A stretch of 37,830 nt of DNA from Palsa-461 sp036844945 (GCA_036844945.1 DAIUEV010000026.1:1-37830), one strand, 5' to 3'; positions 8,036-16,292 are shown, numbered from the stretch's first letter. The notes: a model not told the origin generated them from the letters alone. A program made the numbers and translations.

Positions 8036-9061
8036 CTAGTGCCCGAGCGCCGGGACGGCCGACACGGCGCGCAGGTGGCGGACGGCCTGGCGGAATGAAC
8101 CAACCAAGGTGTCCTCGCAGTATCCGAGGTCGCTCTCGATACAAAATGCCCGAATGGTGCTCTGGGCGCGCGCCAGGTTGGGTCGGGGCATCGTCGGGAA
8201 GAGGTGATGCTCGATCTGGTAGTTGAGACCGCCGAGCATGAAGTTGGTGAACCGGCCACCGGCGATATTGCGAGCGGTGATGACCTGACGCCGTGCGAAG
8301 CTCATCCCCGTATTGCCTTCGATGATGGGCATGCCCTTGTGGTTGGGGGCGAAGCTGCAGCCCAGGTACAGCGAGAAGACCCCTTGCTGAACGGCGACGA
8401 AGGCCAATGCCCTGAGCGGGGAGAGCACCCACAGTACCGCCCCCAGATAGAGCGCGGCGTGCAGTGCTATCAGCAAGCCTTCCCCCACAGTCGCACGATC
8501 CCGTTGCCGGAACAGCCTCTCGATACCCGACACATGCAAGCCCGCACTTCGCAGGAGCATCAGGGGAAAGAACAGGCCGGCCTGCCAGCGCGCCAGCAAC
8601 CGGGTGAGGTTGCGGTTGCCCCGAGCGAGCCCGTCGGAGGAGTTGAAGGCTACGAGGCCCTCACCGATATCGGGGTCGCGGTCGACCTCGTTGGGGTGTG
8701 CGTGATGGGCGTCGTGTTTGGAGACCCACCAGCCAAAGCTCAGTCCGATCAGCGCGTTCGCGACGAGCAGCCCGAGCAGCCGGTTGGCCCGGCGGGACCG
8801 AAAGACTTGTAGATGCCCAGCGTCATGGCCGAGGAAGCCCAGCTGGGTGAACATCACGCCCAGGAATACCGCGACCCCAAGCGTGGCCCACGAGTTGCCC
8901 ACGATCAGCAACGCCGCCCATCCGCCGGCGAACGCGGCGATGGTCAGGACGATCTTGAGGCTGTAGTAGCCCGGCCGGCGAGCGAGAAGGCCGGCGTCGC
9001 GGATCTGCACCGCGAGAACGCGGTAGTCGCCAGCCGAACTGTCGATGGTGCCCGTCTGCAC
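8036..9061 (-). CDS. Fatty acid desaturase (membrane, three His boxes)
   Basis: A 341-aa membrane di-iron desaturase that introduces a double bond into acyl chains of lipids or acyl-CoA. Counting from GTG 9061, the His boxes are HDAGH (79-83), HDAHH (116-120) and QIEHH (282-286). The Gln in the third box is typical of the linoleoyl-CoA/front-end desaturase family, which includes bacterial enzymes without a fused cytochrome b5. Hydrophobic pairs flank the boxes. GTG 9061 was chosen because GGGGAG lies 5 nt upstream; an in-frame TTG at 9124 would add 21 residues. Electron donor genes are not adjacent. The gene sits at the edge of the composition change. Confidence 0.9.
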   Translation of the reverse strand: MQTGTIDSSAGDYRVLAVQIRDAGLLARRPGYYSLKIVLTIAAFAGGWAALLIVGNSWATLGVAVFLGVMFTQLGFLGHDAGHLQVFRSRRANRLLGLLVANALIGLSFGWWVSKHDAHHAHPNEVDRDPDIGEGLVAFNSSDGLARGNRNLTRLLARWQAGLFFPLMLLRSAGLHVSGIERLFRQRDRATVGEGLLIALHAALYLGAVLWVLSPLRALAFVAVQQGVFSLYLGCSFAPNHKGMPIIEGNTGMSFARRQVITARNIAGGRFTNFMLGGLNYQIEHHLFPTMPRPNLARAQSTIRAFCIESDLGYCEDTLVGSFRQAVRHLRAVSAVPALGH

Positions 9062-9182
9062 CAGCTCTCCCCGCGCAATCCCTCCGTGAGTACCACCAGC
9101 GTCTGGAGCAACGGCGAAAGCCAAAGCGTTCCTCAGATCACGTCAGGATAGTCCTCCGGACCGGGCATTTCACCCGAACCCG

Positions 9183-9188
9183 TACGGT
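9183..9188 (+). promoter_or_regulatory. -10 box of a probable leaderless transcript
   Basis: TACGGT ends exactly 6 nt before the ATG at 9195, so transcription would begin at or next to the start codon. There is no Shine-Dalgarno sequence in between. Confidence 0.5.
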
Positions 9189-9194
9189 GTCGGC

Positions 9195-10127
9195 ATGCCC
9201 GCGAAGCTGCGCGTGCCCACCCACCTGCAGGCCTCGACCGACGTCGGCGGCCCGGCGCGGGTGGAGTGGCTGGCCGCGCTTCCGGACCGGGTCGAGGAGT
9301 TGACCGGGCGGTGGGGGCTCGAGCTCGGCGACCCGTTCGAGCCGGGCGGGAACTGCTCGTGGGTGGCGCCGGGCCTCGACCGCGACGGTCGTGAGGTCGT
9401 GCTCAAGGTCGCATGGCCACACACAGAGGCGTCGCACGAGGCGGAGGGGCTGGCCGCGCTCGGCGGCGAAGGGGCGGTCGACGTGTACGGGTTCGAACAC
9501 CTGCCGCCGGCCCGACCCCGAGGTGGATCCGACGGCGGCACCGAGGCCATCGCGATGCTGCTCGAGCGGTGCCGCCCCGGGACCGAGCTGCGCGACCGCC
9601 CCGAGGCCGAGCAGCACGTCGTCATCACCGACCTGCTCCGGTTGGTCTGGGCCGTCGACCTGCCGCCCGATCACGCGTTCCGTCCGTTGTCGGTGATGGC
9701 CGACGATTGGGTGGGGCGCGCCGAGGAACGGCTGGCCGCCGACCCGGGGCGACTCGACGGCGGCCTGGCCCGGGAGGGGCTGGCGCTGTTCGGCGAACTG
9801 TCGCGGGCCGGGCCGGGCGACGTGCTGCTGTTCACCGACCTGCACGCCGGCAACGTGCTGTCGAGCGGGCGTCGCCCGTGGCTGCTCATCGACCCCAAGC
9901 CCTACGTCGGCGACCGGCACTACGACGTCCTCCAGCACCTCCTGAACTGCAACGAGTCGCTCCAGGCCGACCCGATCGGGCTGCTGACCGAGGTCGCGGA
10001 CCTGGCCGGCCTGGACGCCGGGCGGGTCAGGCAGTGGTTGTTCGCGAGGTGCGTCCAGGAGAGCCTGGGCGACGGTCCGCCGTGGCCGGGGCTCGACGTC
10101 GTGCTGCGCCGACTGGGTGGTCCGTAG
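9195..10127 (+). CDS. Aminoglycoside/streptomycin 6-kinase-like phosphotransferase
   Basis: A 310-aa kinase-like protein related to APH(6) streptomycin kinases. A candidate ATP-contacting lysine is K71 in the VVLKVAW strand. The catalytic loop is TDLHAGN (214-220, Asp215 and Asn220), followed by the metal-binding IDPKPYVGD (232-240, Asp233). The DPKPYVGD form is usual for actinobacterial APH(6) relatives, many of which have no proven resistance role. It lacks transfer signals and is flanked by housekeeping-like genes, so an intrinsic or metabolic kinase is as likely as resistance. GC is very high (75-83% in sampled lines). Confidence 0.85.
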   Translation: MPAKLRVPTHLQASTDVGGPARVEWLAALPDRVEELTGRWGLELGDPFEPGGNCSWVAPGLDRDGREVVLKVAWPHTEASHEAEGLAALGGEGAVDVYGFEHLPPARPRGGSDGGTEAIAMLLERCRPGTELRDRPEAEQHVVITDLLRLVWAVDLPPDHAFRPLSVMADDWVGRAEERLAADPGRLDGGLAREGLALFGELSRAGPGDVLLFTDLHAGNVLSSGRRPWLLIDPKPYVGDRHYDVLQHLLNCNESLQADPIGLLTEVADLAGLDAGRVRQWLFARCVQESLGDGPPWPGLDVVLRRLGGP

Positions 10128-10179
10128 GGTCACCGCCACGAGCAGCCGAGGTCCCGGTCGAGCCACCCGCCGTCGCGAT

Positions 10180-10185
10180 CAGACT
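10180..10185 (+). promoter_or_regulatory. -10-like box upstream of the PIN/NYN-like gene
   Basis: CAGACT ends 6 nt before GTG 10192. The same hexamer with the same spacing precedes the TesB gene at 12425. This supports GTG 10192 as a leaderless start, because the GGAGG in the spacer is too close to serve as a ribosome-binding site. Confidence 0.4.
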
Positions 10186-10191
10186 GGAGGG

Positions 10192-10557
10192 GTGCTTCTG
10201 ATCGATGCGGCCAACGTGGTCGGATCCCGTCCGACCGGCTGGTGGCGGGACCGGGCCGGCGCGGCCCGACGGTTCGTGGACCAGGTCCGAGCGGCCGTGG
10301 ACTCCGGACGGATCGCCCCGCCGGTCACGGTGGTCCTCGAGGGCAAGGGTCGCGACGGTGCGCCGGCCGGCCTTGCCCACGGTGTCATGGTCCTCCACGC
10401 CGGCGGCAGCGGTGACGAGACGCTTCTGGATGCCGTCGCGAGCGCCCCCGATCACGTGGTCACCCTCGTCACCGCGGATCGCGAGCTGCGGTGGCGGGCC
10501 GAGGCCCTGGGGGCCGACGTGGCCGGGCCCGGGTGGCTCCTGGCGCTCCTCGAGTAG
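10192..10557 (+). CDS. PIN/NYN-like domain protein
   Basis: A small protein of about 121 aa with the layout of PIN/NYN nucleases: an N-terminal strand ending in LLIDAANVVG (Asp5), a middle strand with VVLEG (Glu50), GSGDE (Asp75/Glu76) and a late VTADREL strand (Asp96). These acidic residues could form the metal site. I recall similar actinobacterial proteins being labelled NTP pyrophosphohydrolase, but the nuclease-like pattern is what the sequence shows. GTG 10192 is chosen because the fold should begin at once with the first strand. GTG 10117, overlapping the preceding gene, would add 25 basic residues. Confidence 0.65.
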   Translation: MLLIDAANVVGSRPTGWWRDRAGAARRFVDQVRAAVDSGRIAPPVTVVLEGKGRDGAPAGLAHGVMVLHAGGSGDETLLDAVASAPDHVVTLVTADRELRWRAEALGADVAGPGWLLALLE

Positions 10558-10560
10558 CCG

Positions 10561-10588
10561 GTCACGGGCCCGCCTCAGGGCCCGTGAC
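10561..10588. terminator. Strong bidirectional hairpin terminator
   Basis: A perfect 11-bp inverted repeat, GTCACGGGCCC (10561-10571) and GGGCCCGTGAC (10578-10588), with a 6-nt loop. It lies 3 nt after a rightward stop codon and 34 nt before the end of the leftward MFS gene, so it can serve both. It has no T-tract, which is common in high-GC actinobacteria. Confidence 0.8.
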
Positions 10589-10622
10589 GGCCGAGGCGCA
10601 CCGTCCCGAAAGACGCCTCCGC

Positions 10623-11888
10623 TCAGCTTGCCCATCGCTCCGAACGCCGGCCTGGGCCGACCACTGACACCGCGGCCCGGCGGGCCGGTCGGGGGCGCCG
10701 CGGTTCGAGCAGGGTCGCGGCCACCAGCAGCCCGCCGAAGCCGGCTCCGAGCCAGCACACACCGCCCCAGCCGTCGGCCGCCAGCACCCAGCCCGCCGTG
10801 AACGACCCGAGCGCCCCCCCGGCGAAGTAACAGACCATGTACCCGCCGTTGACCCGGGACCGGGCGTCGGGCCGGAGCCGGTAGATCACCGACTGGTTGG
10901 AGATGTGCACCCCCTGCACACCGCCGTCGAGCAAGAGGATCCCGATGAGGAGGGGGCCCAGCGCGCTGCGGCCGAGGGCGAGAACCCCGAACGATCCGGT
11001 GACGGCCACCGCCGAGACGGCCGTGACCGCCCTCGTCCGCCCGGCGTCGGCCAGGCGGCCGGCGAGGTTGGCCATGCCCACGCCGGCCACGCCGGCCAGC
11101 CCGAACAGGCCGATCACGGCCTTCGAGTAGTGGAATGGGGGACCCGACAGCAAGAACGCGAGCGTGGTCCACAGGACGCTGAAGGCGGCGAAGACGGTGG
11201 CCCCGGCGAAGGCGCGCCACCGAAGCACCGGCTCGGTGGCGAGCAGGCGGAGCGTCGAGCCGACGAGCTCGTGGTAGGGGAGGTGGGGGCGGGGCCCCTC
11301 GGCGGGGAGCGCCCGCCGGAGCACGGCCGCGAAGGCGACCATTAGGCCGGCGGACACCCAGTAGATGGTCCGCCAGCCCGCCGCCTGGGCCACCAGCCCG
11401 GCGGCCGTCCGGGCGAGCAGGATCCCGACGAGGAGGCCGGTCATGATCCTCGCCACCGTTCGGCCCTGGCGGCCGGGGGCGGACAGGTCGGCGGCGAACG
11501 GGACCATGATCTGGCCGGCCACCGACGAGCAGCCGACCGCTGCGACTGCCACCTCGAACAGCCACAGGGTCGGTGCGGCGGCCGCCAGCGCGAGGAAGGC
11601 CGCCGCGAGGAGGAAGACCGCCACCACCAGCGAACGCCGCGGCCGGATGTCGCCGAGGGGCACGACGAGCAAGAGGCCGAATGCGTAGCCGACCTGACCG
11701 CTCGTGACCACGAGTGACGTCGCGGCTGTGCCGACCCGGAACGACGTCGAGATCTGGTGGAGCAGCGGCTGGGAGTAGTAGAGGTTCGCGACGATCGCGC
11801 CGGTGGCGACCGCCATGAGCACGACCAGCCGGTTGGAGAGCGCCGCGGCGCCCCCCGGCGGTGTCGTGGTTGGGACGGCTTCGGTCAG
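10623..11888 (-). CDS. MFS transporter, probable CTG start
   Basis: A 421-aa major facilitator with 12 predicted membrane segments, related to AraJ/YnfM-type drug or sugar efflux proteins. Seen: the TM1 end NLYYSQPLL, the loop 2-3 element PLGDIRPRRSL corresponding to the MFS GDxxGRR signature, and basic inner loops. The N-terminus needs the residues before TM1, yet the first downstream GTG or ATG falls inside TM1 and no start codon lies close upstream. CTG 11888 overlaps the stop of the HIT gene as CTGA and has GGGAG 6 nt before it (11895-11899). This points to a coupled CTG start. The C-terminal tail is Arg/Pro-rich. The substrate is unknown. Confidence 0.85.
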   Translation of the reverse strand: MTEAVPTTTPPGGAAALSNRLVVLMAVATGAIVANLYYSQPLLHQISTSFRVGTAATSLVVTSGQVGYAFGLLLVVPLGDIRPRRSLVVAVFLLAAAFLALAAAAPTLWLFEVAVAAVGCSSVAGQIMVPFAADLSAPGRQGRTVARIMTGLLVGILLARTAAGLVAQAAGWRTIYWVSAGLMVAFAAVLRRALPAEGPRPHLPYHELVGSTLRLLATEPVLRWRAFAGATVFAAFSVLWTTLAFLLSGPPFHYSKAVIGLFGLAGVAGVGMANLAGRLADAGRTRAVTAVSAVAVTGSFGVLALGRSALGPLLIGILLLDGGVQGVHISNQSVIYRLRPDARSRVNGGYMVCYFAGGALGSFTAGWVLAADGWGGVCWLGAGFGGLLVAATLLEPRRPRPARRAAVSVVGPGRRSERWAS

Positions 11889-12364
11889 GGCGCGCTCCCG
11901 GGCCCGCCGGCGAGCAGCGCCCGGAGGGCCGCGGCATCCGCCCGGAGCTCCGGATCGTCGAGGTCGACTTCGCGGTCCTTCGGGAGCGGCGCGCCGGGGT
12001 TGACGTCGCCGTCGGCGTAGCGGGCGGTCACGTGGGTGTGCAGGTGCGGGACCGCGTTGCCGAGGGTCTCGTAGTTCACCTTCCGGGCCCCGAAGTGCCG
12101 CTTCACGGCGTCGCCCACCAGCAGGACCTCGGCGAAGTACCCGGCCGCCTCCCCGTCGTCGAGGTCGGTCGGCTCGGCGACGTGGCGGCCATGCCACAGC
12201 ACCACGACGTAGCCGCGCTGCGCGCCCCTTCGGTTCAGGTAGCCGTCGGCGTAGCGCCCGGCGAAGACCCGGAGGCCGTAGGGGGTCTCCTCGGGCCGCT
12301 CCGGCGAGCACATGGGGCACCCGGTGCCCGAGTAGAGGTCGTCCCAGTGCTCGGGCCAGGCCAC
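11885..12364 (-). CDS. HIT-family protein
   Basis: A 159-aa histidine-triad nucleotide hydrolase/transferase. The triad HLHTH (His107, 109, 111) precedes the final strand, and an upstream Asn-containing YETLGN segment fits the family. CPMC at 16-19 could bind zinc, as in HINT/Ap4A-phosphorylase-like members. The reaction is cleavage of a phosphoramidate or dinucleoside polyphosphate through a His-AMP intermediate; the exact substrate is not evident. GTG 12364 gives the expected short N-terminus. The stop overlaps the MFS start, so both belong to one unit, divergent from the TesB gene 60 nt away. Confidence 0.88.
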   Translation of the reverse strand: MAWPEHWDDLYSGTGCPMCSPERPEETPYGLRVFAGRYADGYLNRRGAQRGYVVVLWHGRHVAEPTDLDDGEAAGYFAEVLLVGDAVKRHFGARKVNYETLGNAVPHLHTHVTARYADGDVNPGAPLPKDREVDLDDPELRADAAALRALLAGGPGSAP

Positions 12365-12412
12365 GGCCCATTGTGGCCGACCTCGGCTGGCGGGCGGTCC
12401 GGGTGGCTGGGC

Positions 12413-12418
12413 CAGACT
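12413..12418 (+). promoter_or_regulatory. -10-like box of a probable leaderless transcript (TesB)
   Basis: CAGACT ends 6 nt before ATG 12425, the same box and spacing as at 10180. No Shine-Dalgarno sequence separates it from the start. Confidence 0.4.
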
Positions 12419-12424
12419 GGGCGG

Positions 12425-13273
12425 ATGAGCGACGCCCCTCGCCGGACGCTGGCCGGCATCCTCGACCTGCGGAGCTCCGGCGAGGACCGTTGGTTCGCCC
12501 CGACCCCCGGGGAGGGCCCGCGCCGGCTCTTCGGGGGCCAGGTCGCCGCGCAAGCCCTTGCCGCCGCGTGCCAGACCGTCCCGGCCGACCGGCCGCCGCA
12601 CTCGATGCACGGATATTTCATCCGGCCCGGGCGCCCGGACACCGTCCTCGAGCTGGTGGTGGAGCGCACCCGGGACGGCCGGTCGTTCACCACCCGGCAC
12701 GTGACGGCCATCCAGGAGGGCAAGGCGATCTTCAACCTGTCGGCCTCGTTCCACGGGGCCGAGTCCGCCATCGACTGGCAGCTCCCCGGCCCCGCCGCCA
12801 CCCCGCCGCCCGACGACCAGCCGCCCCCGACCGTCGACCCCAGCCGCCCGTTCTGGCAGAACAGCCCCTTCGAGATCCGCCCGCTCTCGGAGACCTATCC
12901 GTGGCCGCCCCACCCGGCCTGGGTGCGGCTCCTCGAGCCCATCGGGCCGGACCGGGCGCTCCAGGCCTGTGCGCTGGCCTTCATCTCGGACATGGGGGTC
13001 GTCGGCTCGGCCCGTTCCCCCGAGGACCGCAGCCAGCCCGCCGCGATGGCGAGCCTGGACCACGCGGTCTGGTTCCACCGGCCCTTCGACGTTTCCGAGT
13101 GGCACCTCTTCTCGGTCGACCCGGTCTCCAACTACGGCGGTCGCGGCCTCGCCCGGGGGACCATCCACGCGGCGGACGGGCGTCTGGTGGCCTCGATCGC
13201 CCAGGAGGCGCTGATCCGGCCGGGCCCCTCGGAGTGGGGGCCGCCGCCCGGCGAGCGGGGTCCGACGGCCTAG
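12425..13273 (+). CDS. tesB: Acyl-CoA thioesterase II
   Basis: A 282-aa double-hotdog thioesterase of the TesB family, releasing free fatty acid and CoA. Visible family blocks are RLFGGQVAAQAL (34-45), SMHGYFIRPG (60-69), the C-terminal hotdog with SLDHAVWFHRPF (210-221, Asp212 equivalent to the catalytic Asp) and a final strand LVASIAQEALIR with Gln260. These match the Asp and Gln of the Asp-Thr/Ser-Gln site. A Pro-rich linker (about 121-140) joins the two halves. It is cytosolic. It converges tail to tail with ctaF: the two TAG stops share the palindrome CTAG at 13270-13273. Its role here is probably general acyl-CoA turnover. Confidence 0.93.
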   Translation: MSDAPRRTLAGILDLRSSGEDRWFAPTPGEGPRRLFGGQVAAQALAAACQTVPADRPPHSMHGYFIRPGRPDTVLELVVERTRDGRSFTTRHVTAIQEGKAIFNLSASFHGAESAIDWQLPGPAATPPPDDQPPPTVDPSRPFWQNSPFEIRPLSETYPWPPHPAWVRLLEPIGPDRALQACALAFISDMGVVGSARSPEDRSQPAAMASLDHAVWFHRPFDVSEWHLFSVDPVSNYGGRGLARGTIHAADGRLVASIAQEALIRPGPSEWGPPPGERGPTA

Positions 13274-13662
13274 ACGTGCCCGCCGCGCCGGCTCTCGGCG
13301 GTCACGCCGACGAGGGCGGTGAGCATGAGGCCGACGGCGGGGAAGAAGAACCAGATCCCGAAGGCGAACGCCAGCACCAGCATGAACGCGCCCATCCCGA
13401 GCACGAACGGCCAGATGCTCGAGCTCGGGAAGGTCTCGACCTCGCCGGCCCCGTCCTCGATGGAGGCGTCGTTGCGGTCCTCGGGGCGGTAGCCCATCTT
13501 GCGGTGCCAGTAGTAGTAGTAGCCACCGGGGAGCAGGCCGAGGGCGCAGGTGCCGACCAGCATCATCGTGCCGCCGTCCTCGTAGCTCGTGAACCAGTAG
13601 ACGGCGCCCACGATGCCGAAGAACACGGCCACGCCGAGCAGGACGAACGCTTCGTGCCTCAT
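13270..13662 (-). CDS. ctaF: Cytochrome c oxidase subunit IV, actinobacterial type
   Basis: A 130-aa membrane protein with four hydrophobic segments and the YYYYWHRKMGYRPED motif between TM2 and the acidic central loop, the hallmark of the small subunit IV of actinobacterial aa3 oxidases. The central loop carries a run of acidic residues before FPSSSIWPF. It stabilises the oxidase and takes no direct part in catalysis. ATG 13662 overlaps the ctaD stop as ATGA, so the two are translationally coupled. Subunit III (ctaE) is not in the window; in actinobacteria it usually sits with the qcr genes. Confidence 0.92.
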   Translation of the reverse strand: MRHEAFVLLGVAVFFGIVGAVYWFTSYEDGGTMMLVGTCALGLLPGGYYYYWHRKMGYRPEDRNDASIEDGAGEVETFPSSSIWPFVLGMGAFMLVLAFAFGIWFFFPAVGLMLTALVGVTAESRRGGHV

Positions 13663-15398
13663 GACGACACCAGGACCTTCTCCTTGTCGGGGTCGTGACC
13701 CTCGCCGTGCCCGATCGCCGGGTGGTCGGGGTGGTGGTAGTCCCAGGTCGGGCGCTCCGAGCGGATCGCCGGCAGGTGCGAGTAGTTGTGGTGCGGCGGC
13801 GGGGAGGTGGTGAACCACTCGAGCGTGTGGGCGTCCCAGGGGTTGTCGCCCGAGGGCACCGGGTCGCGCCAGGAGATCCACAGGTTCCAGAGCAGCACCG
13901 CGAACGATGCCGCGATCACGAACGCCCCGACGGTCGAGATGATGTTGTAGCTCTCCCAGCCGAGGTAGCTCGGGTAGGTGACCACCCGCCTCGGCATCCC
14001 GAGCAGGCCCACCACGTATTGGGGCATGAAGGTGACCCAGAACCCGATGAACATCAGCCAGAAGTGCCACTTGCCCAGGTTCTCCCGGAGCATCCGGCCG
14101 AAGAACTTCGGATACCAGTAGTAGAGGCCGGCGAAGCCGGCGAACACCGCCGTGCCGAACAGCACCTGGTGGAAGTGGGCCACGACGAAGTAGGTGTCGT
14201 GGGTGAAGAAGTCGATCGGGGGCGACGCCAGCATGACCCCGGTGACGCCTCCCATGAGGAAGGCGAATAAGAACCCTATAGAGAAGAGCATCGCCGCCGA
14301 GAGGTGGATCTGGCCTCGCCACATGGTGCCGATCCAGTTGAAGAACTTGATGCCGGTCGGCACCGCGATGAGCAGCGAGAGGAGCGAGAAGAACGGCAGC
14401 AGCACCACGCCGGTCGTGAACATGTGGTGTGCCCACACCCCGGTCGACAGCGCCGCGATGGAGAGGGTCGCGAAGACCATGCTCTTGTAGCCGAAGACTG
14501 GCTTGCGCGAGAAGACCGAGATCACCTCGGTCGCGATGCCGAAGTAGGGCAGGGCGAGGATGTACACCTCGGGATGGCCGAAGAACCAGAACAGGTTCTG
14601 CCACAGGTTCGGCGACCCGCCCCCCTGGACCGAGAAGATGTGGGTCCCGAAGTGCCGGTCGCAGAACAGCATGACCAGCGCGCTTGTGAGGATCGGGAAG
14701 GCGATGAGGATCAAGATTGCCGTGACCAGCATGTTCCAGGTGAAGATCGGCATCCGGAACATGGTCATCCCCGGGGCGCGCAAGTAGAAGATCGTGGCCA
14801 CCAGGTTGACCCCGGTGAAGATCGCCGAGAACCCGGTCAAGACGAGGGCCATGATCCAGATGTCGCCGCCCGCGCCCGGCGAGTTGGTGGCGTTGGAGAG
14901 CGGCGCGTAGGCGACCCAGCCGAAGCTGGCGGCGCCCCCGGCAACGAGGAAACCCATCATCATGGTGAGCGAGCCGCCCAGGTACAGCCAGTAGGAGAGG
15001 GCGTTCAGGCGGGGGAAGGCCATGTCGGGCGCACCCACCTGGAGGGGCACGATGTAGTTGGCCAGGCCGCCGAAGGCGAAGGGGCCGGCGAACAGGTACA
15101 GCATCAGGCTGCCGTGCATCGTGAACAGCTCGTTGTACTGGGCGTAGGAGACGAGCGACGCGTTCGGCGTGGCCAGCTGGAGCCGCATGACGAGCGCCAT
15201 GATCCCGGCGATGTAGAAGAGCACGAGCGAGGTGATCATGTAGCTCATCCCGATCACCTTGTGGTCGGTGCTCGTGAGCCACTTGAGCACGCCGGTGGGC
15301 CCGTGGTGCTCCTCGTGCCCGTGGTGCTCCTCGACCACGAGGACCTGGTGCCCGTCCCTCCCGTCGCCGGAGATCGTTGGGGTGATGACGTCGGTCAT
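13659..15398 (-). CDS. ctaD: Cytochrome c oxidase subunit I
   Basis: The 579-aa catalytic subunit of an aa3-type haem-copper oxidase, reducing O2 to water while pumping protons. Ligands visible: His95 in ELFTMHGSLM (haem a), HPEVY at 275-279 (CuB His and the cross-linked Tyr), H324-H325 (CuB), His408 (haem a3) and His410 (haem a) in HDTYFVVAHFH. Twelve membrane segments are expected. Both tails are unusual: EEHHGHEEHHG at about 23-33 and about eight His in the last 48 residues, possibly able to hold metal ions. It starts 4 nt after the ctaC stop and overlaps ctaF. Confidence 0.97.
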   Translation of the reverse strand: MTDVITPTISGDGRDGHQVLVVEEHHGHEEHHGPTGVLKWLTSTDHKVIGMSYMITSLVLFYIAGIMALVMRLQLATPNASLVSYAQYNELFTMHGSLMLYLFAGPFAFGGLANYIVPLQVGAPDMAFPRLNALSYWLYLGGSLTMMMGFLVAGGAASFGWVAYAPLSNATNSPGAGGDIWIMALVLTGFSAIFTGVNLVATIFYLRAPGMTMFRMPIFTWNMLVTAILILIAFPILTSALVMLFCDRHFGTHIFSVQGGGSPNLWQNLFWFFGHPEVYILALPYFGIATEVISVFSRKPVFGYKSMVFATLSIAALSTGVWAHHMFTTGVVLLPFFSLLSLLIAVPTGIKFFNWIGTMWRGQIHLSAAMLFSIGFLFAFLMGGVTGVMLASPPIDFFTHDTYFVVAHFHQVLFGTAVFAGFAGLYYWYPKFFGRMLRENLGKWHFWLMFIGFWVTFMPQYVVGLLGMPRRVVTYPSYLGWESYNIISTVGAFVIAASFAVLLWNLWISWRDPVPSGDNPWDAHTLEWFTTSPPPHHNYSHLPAIRSERPTWDYHHPDHPAIGHGEGHDPDKEKVLVSS

Positions 15399-15402
15399 AT
15401 GG

Positions 15403-16284
15403 CTACGCTCCGGGACCGTTCGCTCGGATCTGGCTCTTCAGCTGGCCGATGGTCGGTTGGTGCCCACTCGTCTGGTGGACCCAGGTGTCGAATGCGGCCG
15501 GGGTCACCGCCTTCACGGTGAAGAGCATGAGGGAGTGGTAGAGGCCGCACAGCTGGGTGCACTGCCCGCGGTAGACACCGGCGTGCAGCACGTTGAAGTT
15601 GAACGTGTTCACGTACCCGGGCGCCGCGTACCGGCTGAAGTTGAACTCCGGCACGTAGAAGCCGTGGTACACGTCGGCCGACTCGAGGTGGATGGTGACC
15701 GCCTCTCCCACCGGCATCTCCATCTGCGGCTGCTGCAGCGTCTGGCCGATCACGACCTTGCCGGTGGCCGGGTAATAGAACTGCCAGCCCCACTGGAAGG
15801 CGGTGACGTCGATCGTGACCTGGGACCGGGGCACCGCGTCGACCTCGTTCTCGGTGATCACCGTGAACACGAACAGCCCGATCACGATGAAGATCGGCAC
15901 CACCGTGTAGAGGATCTCGATCGCCGGGCGGTATTGGGTCTGACGGGGCAGCGCCTCGCTGCGCCGGCGGTACCGGAACATCGCCCACAGGATGAGGACC
16001 AGGACGACCCCGCCGACGACGATCCCCGCCACGAAGAACCCCTGCCAGAGCTTGTAGGCGTCCTGGCCCTGGCTGGTCGCCCCCTTGAACGCGCCGAAGT
16101 CCGGGAGCTGGCAGCCCGCCAGCACCACGGGCGCGAGCACGAGCAGCGGCAGGAGCCGGCGGCTGGGCCGCCTCCCGAGGACGCGCCGCGGCGCCGAGAA
16201 ACGATTCGACGGGGCCGAGTGCGGGGTCTCGGCGGAGGGGGCGGACGCGGGGCTGAGCGGCCTCTCGTCGCGCCAGACGTCCAC
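15403..16284 (-). CDS. ctaC: Cytochrome c oxidase subunit II (lipoprotein)
   Basis: A 293-aa subunit II carrying the CuA centre that accepts electrons from the cytochrome bc1 complex. A basic N-terminus leads to a lipobox LAGC (Cys58), then two membrane helices and the cupredoxin domain. The aromatic entry patch is AFQWGWQFYYP. CuA ligands are His207, Cys242, Cys246, His250 and Met253. The residue supplying the backbone carbonyl is Gln244 instead of the usual Glu. GTG 16284 is the only start that leaves a plausible signal region, but that region is long (about 57 residues). TAAGGT lies 8 nt upstream. Confidence 0.95.
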   Translation of the reverse strand: MDVWRDERPLSPASAPSAETPHSAPSNRFSAPRRVLGRRPSRRLLPLLVLAPVVLAGCQLPDFGAFKGATSQGQDAYKLWQGFFVAGIVVGGVVLVLILWAMFRYRRRSEALPRQTQYRPAIEILYTVVPIFIVIGLFVFTVITENEVDAVPRSQVTIDVTAFQWGWQFYYPATGKVVIGQTLQQPQMEMPVGEAVTIHLESADVYHGFYVPEFNFSRYAAPGYVNTFNFNVLHAGVYRGQCTQLCGLYHSLMLFTVKAVTPAAFDTWVHQTSGHQPTIGQLKSQIRANGPGA

Positions 16285-16292
16285 GCTGGCGA

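Noticed and set aside
9195..10127. APH-like gene as an acquired resistance determinant
   Set aside because: No mobile element nearby and composition matches the downstream genome; likely intrinsic.
10623..12371. Long minus-strand frame of 582 codons
   Set aside because: The first 160 codons are an Arg/Pro/Gly-rich shadow of the HIT gene; only the MFS part after CTG 11888 is protein-like.
13270..15282. 670-codon minus frame spanning ctaF and ctaD
   Set aside because: Its larger part is an out-of-frame shadow of ctaD; the real gene is the last 131 codons (ctaF).
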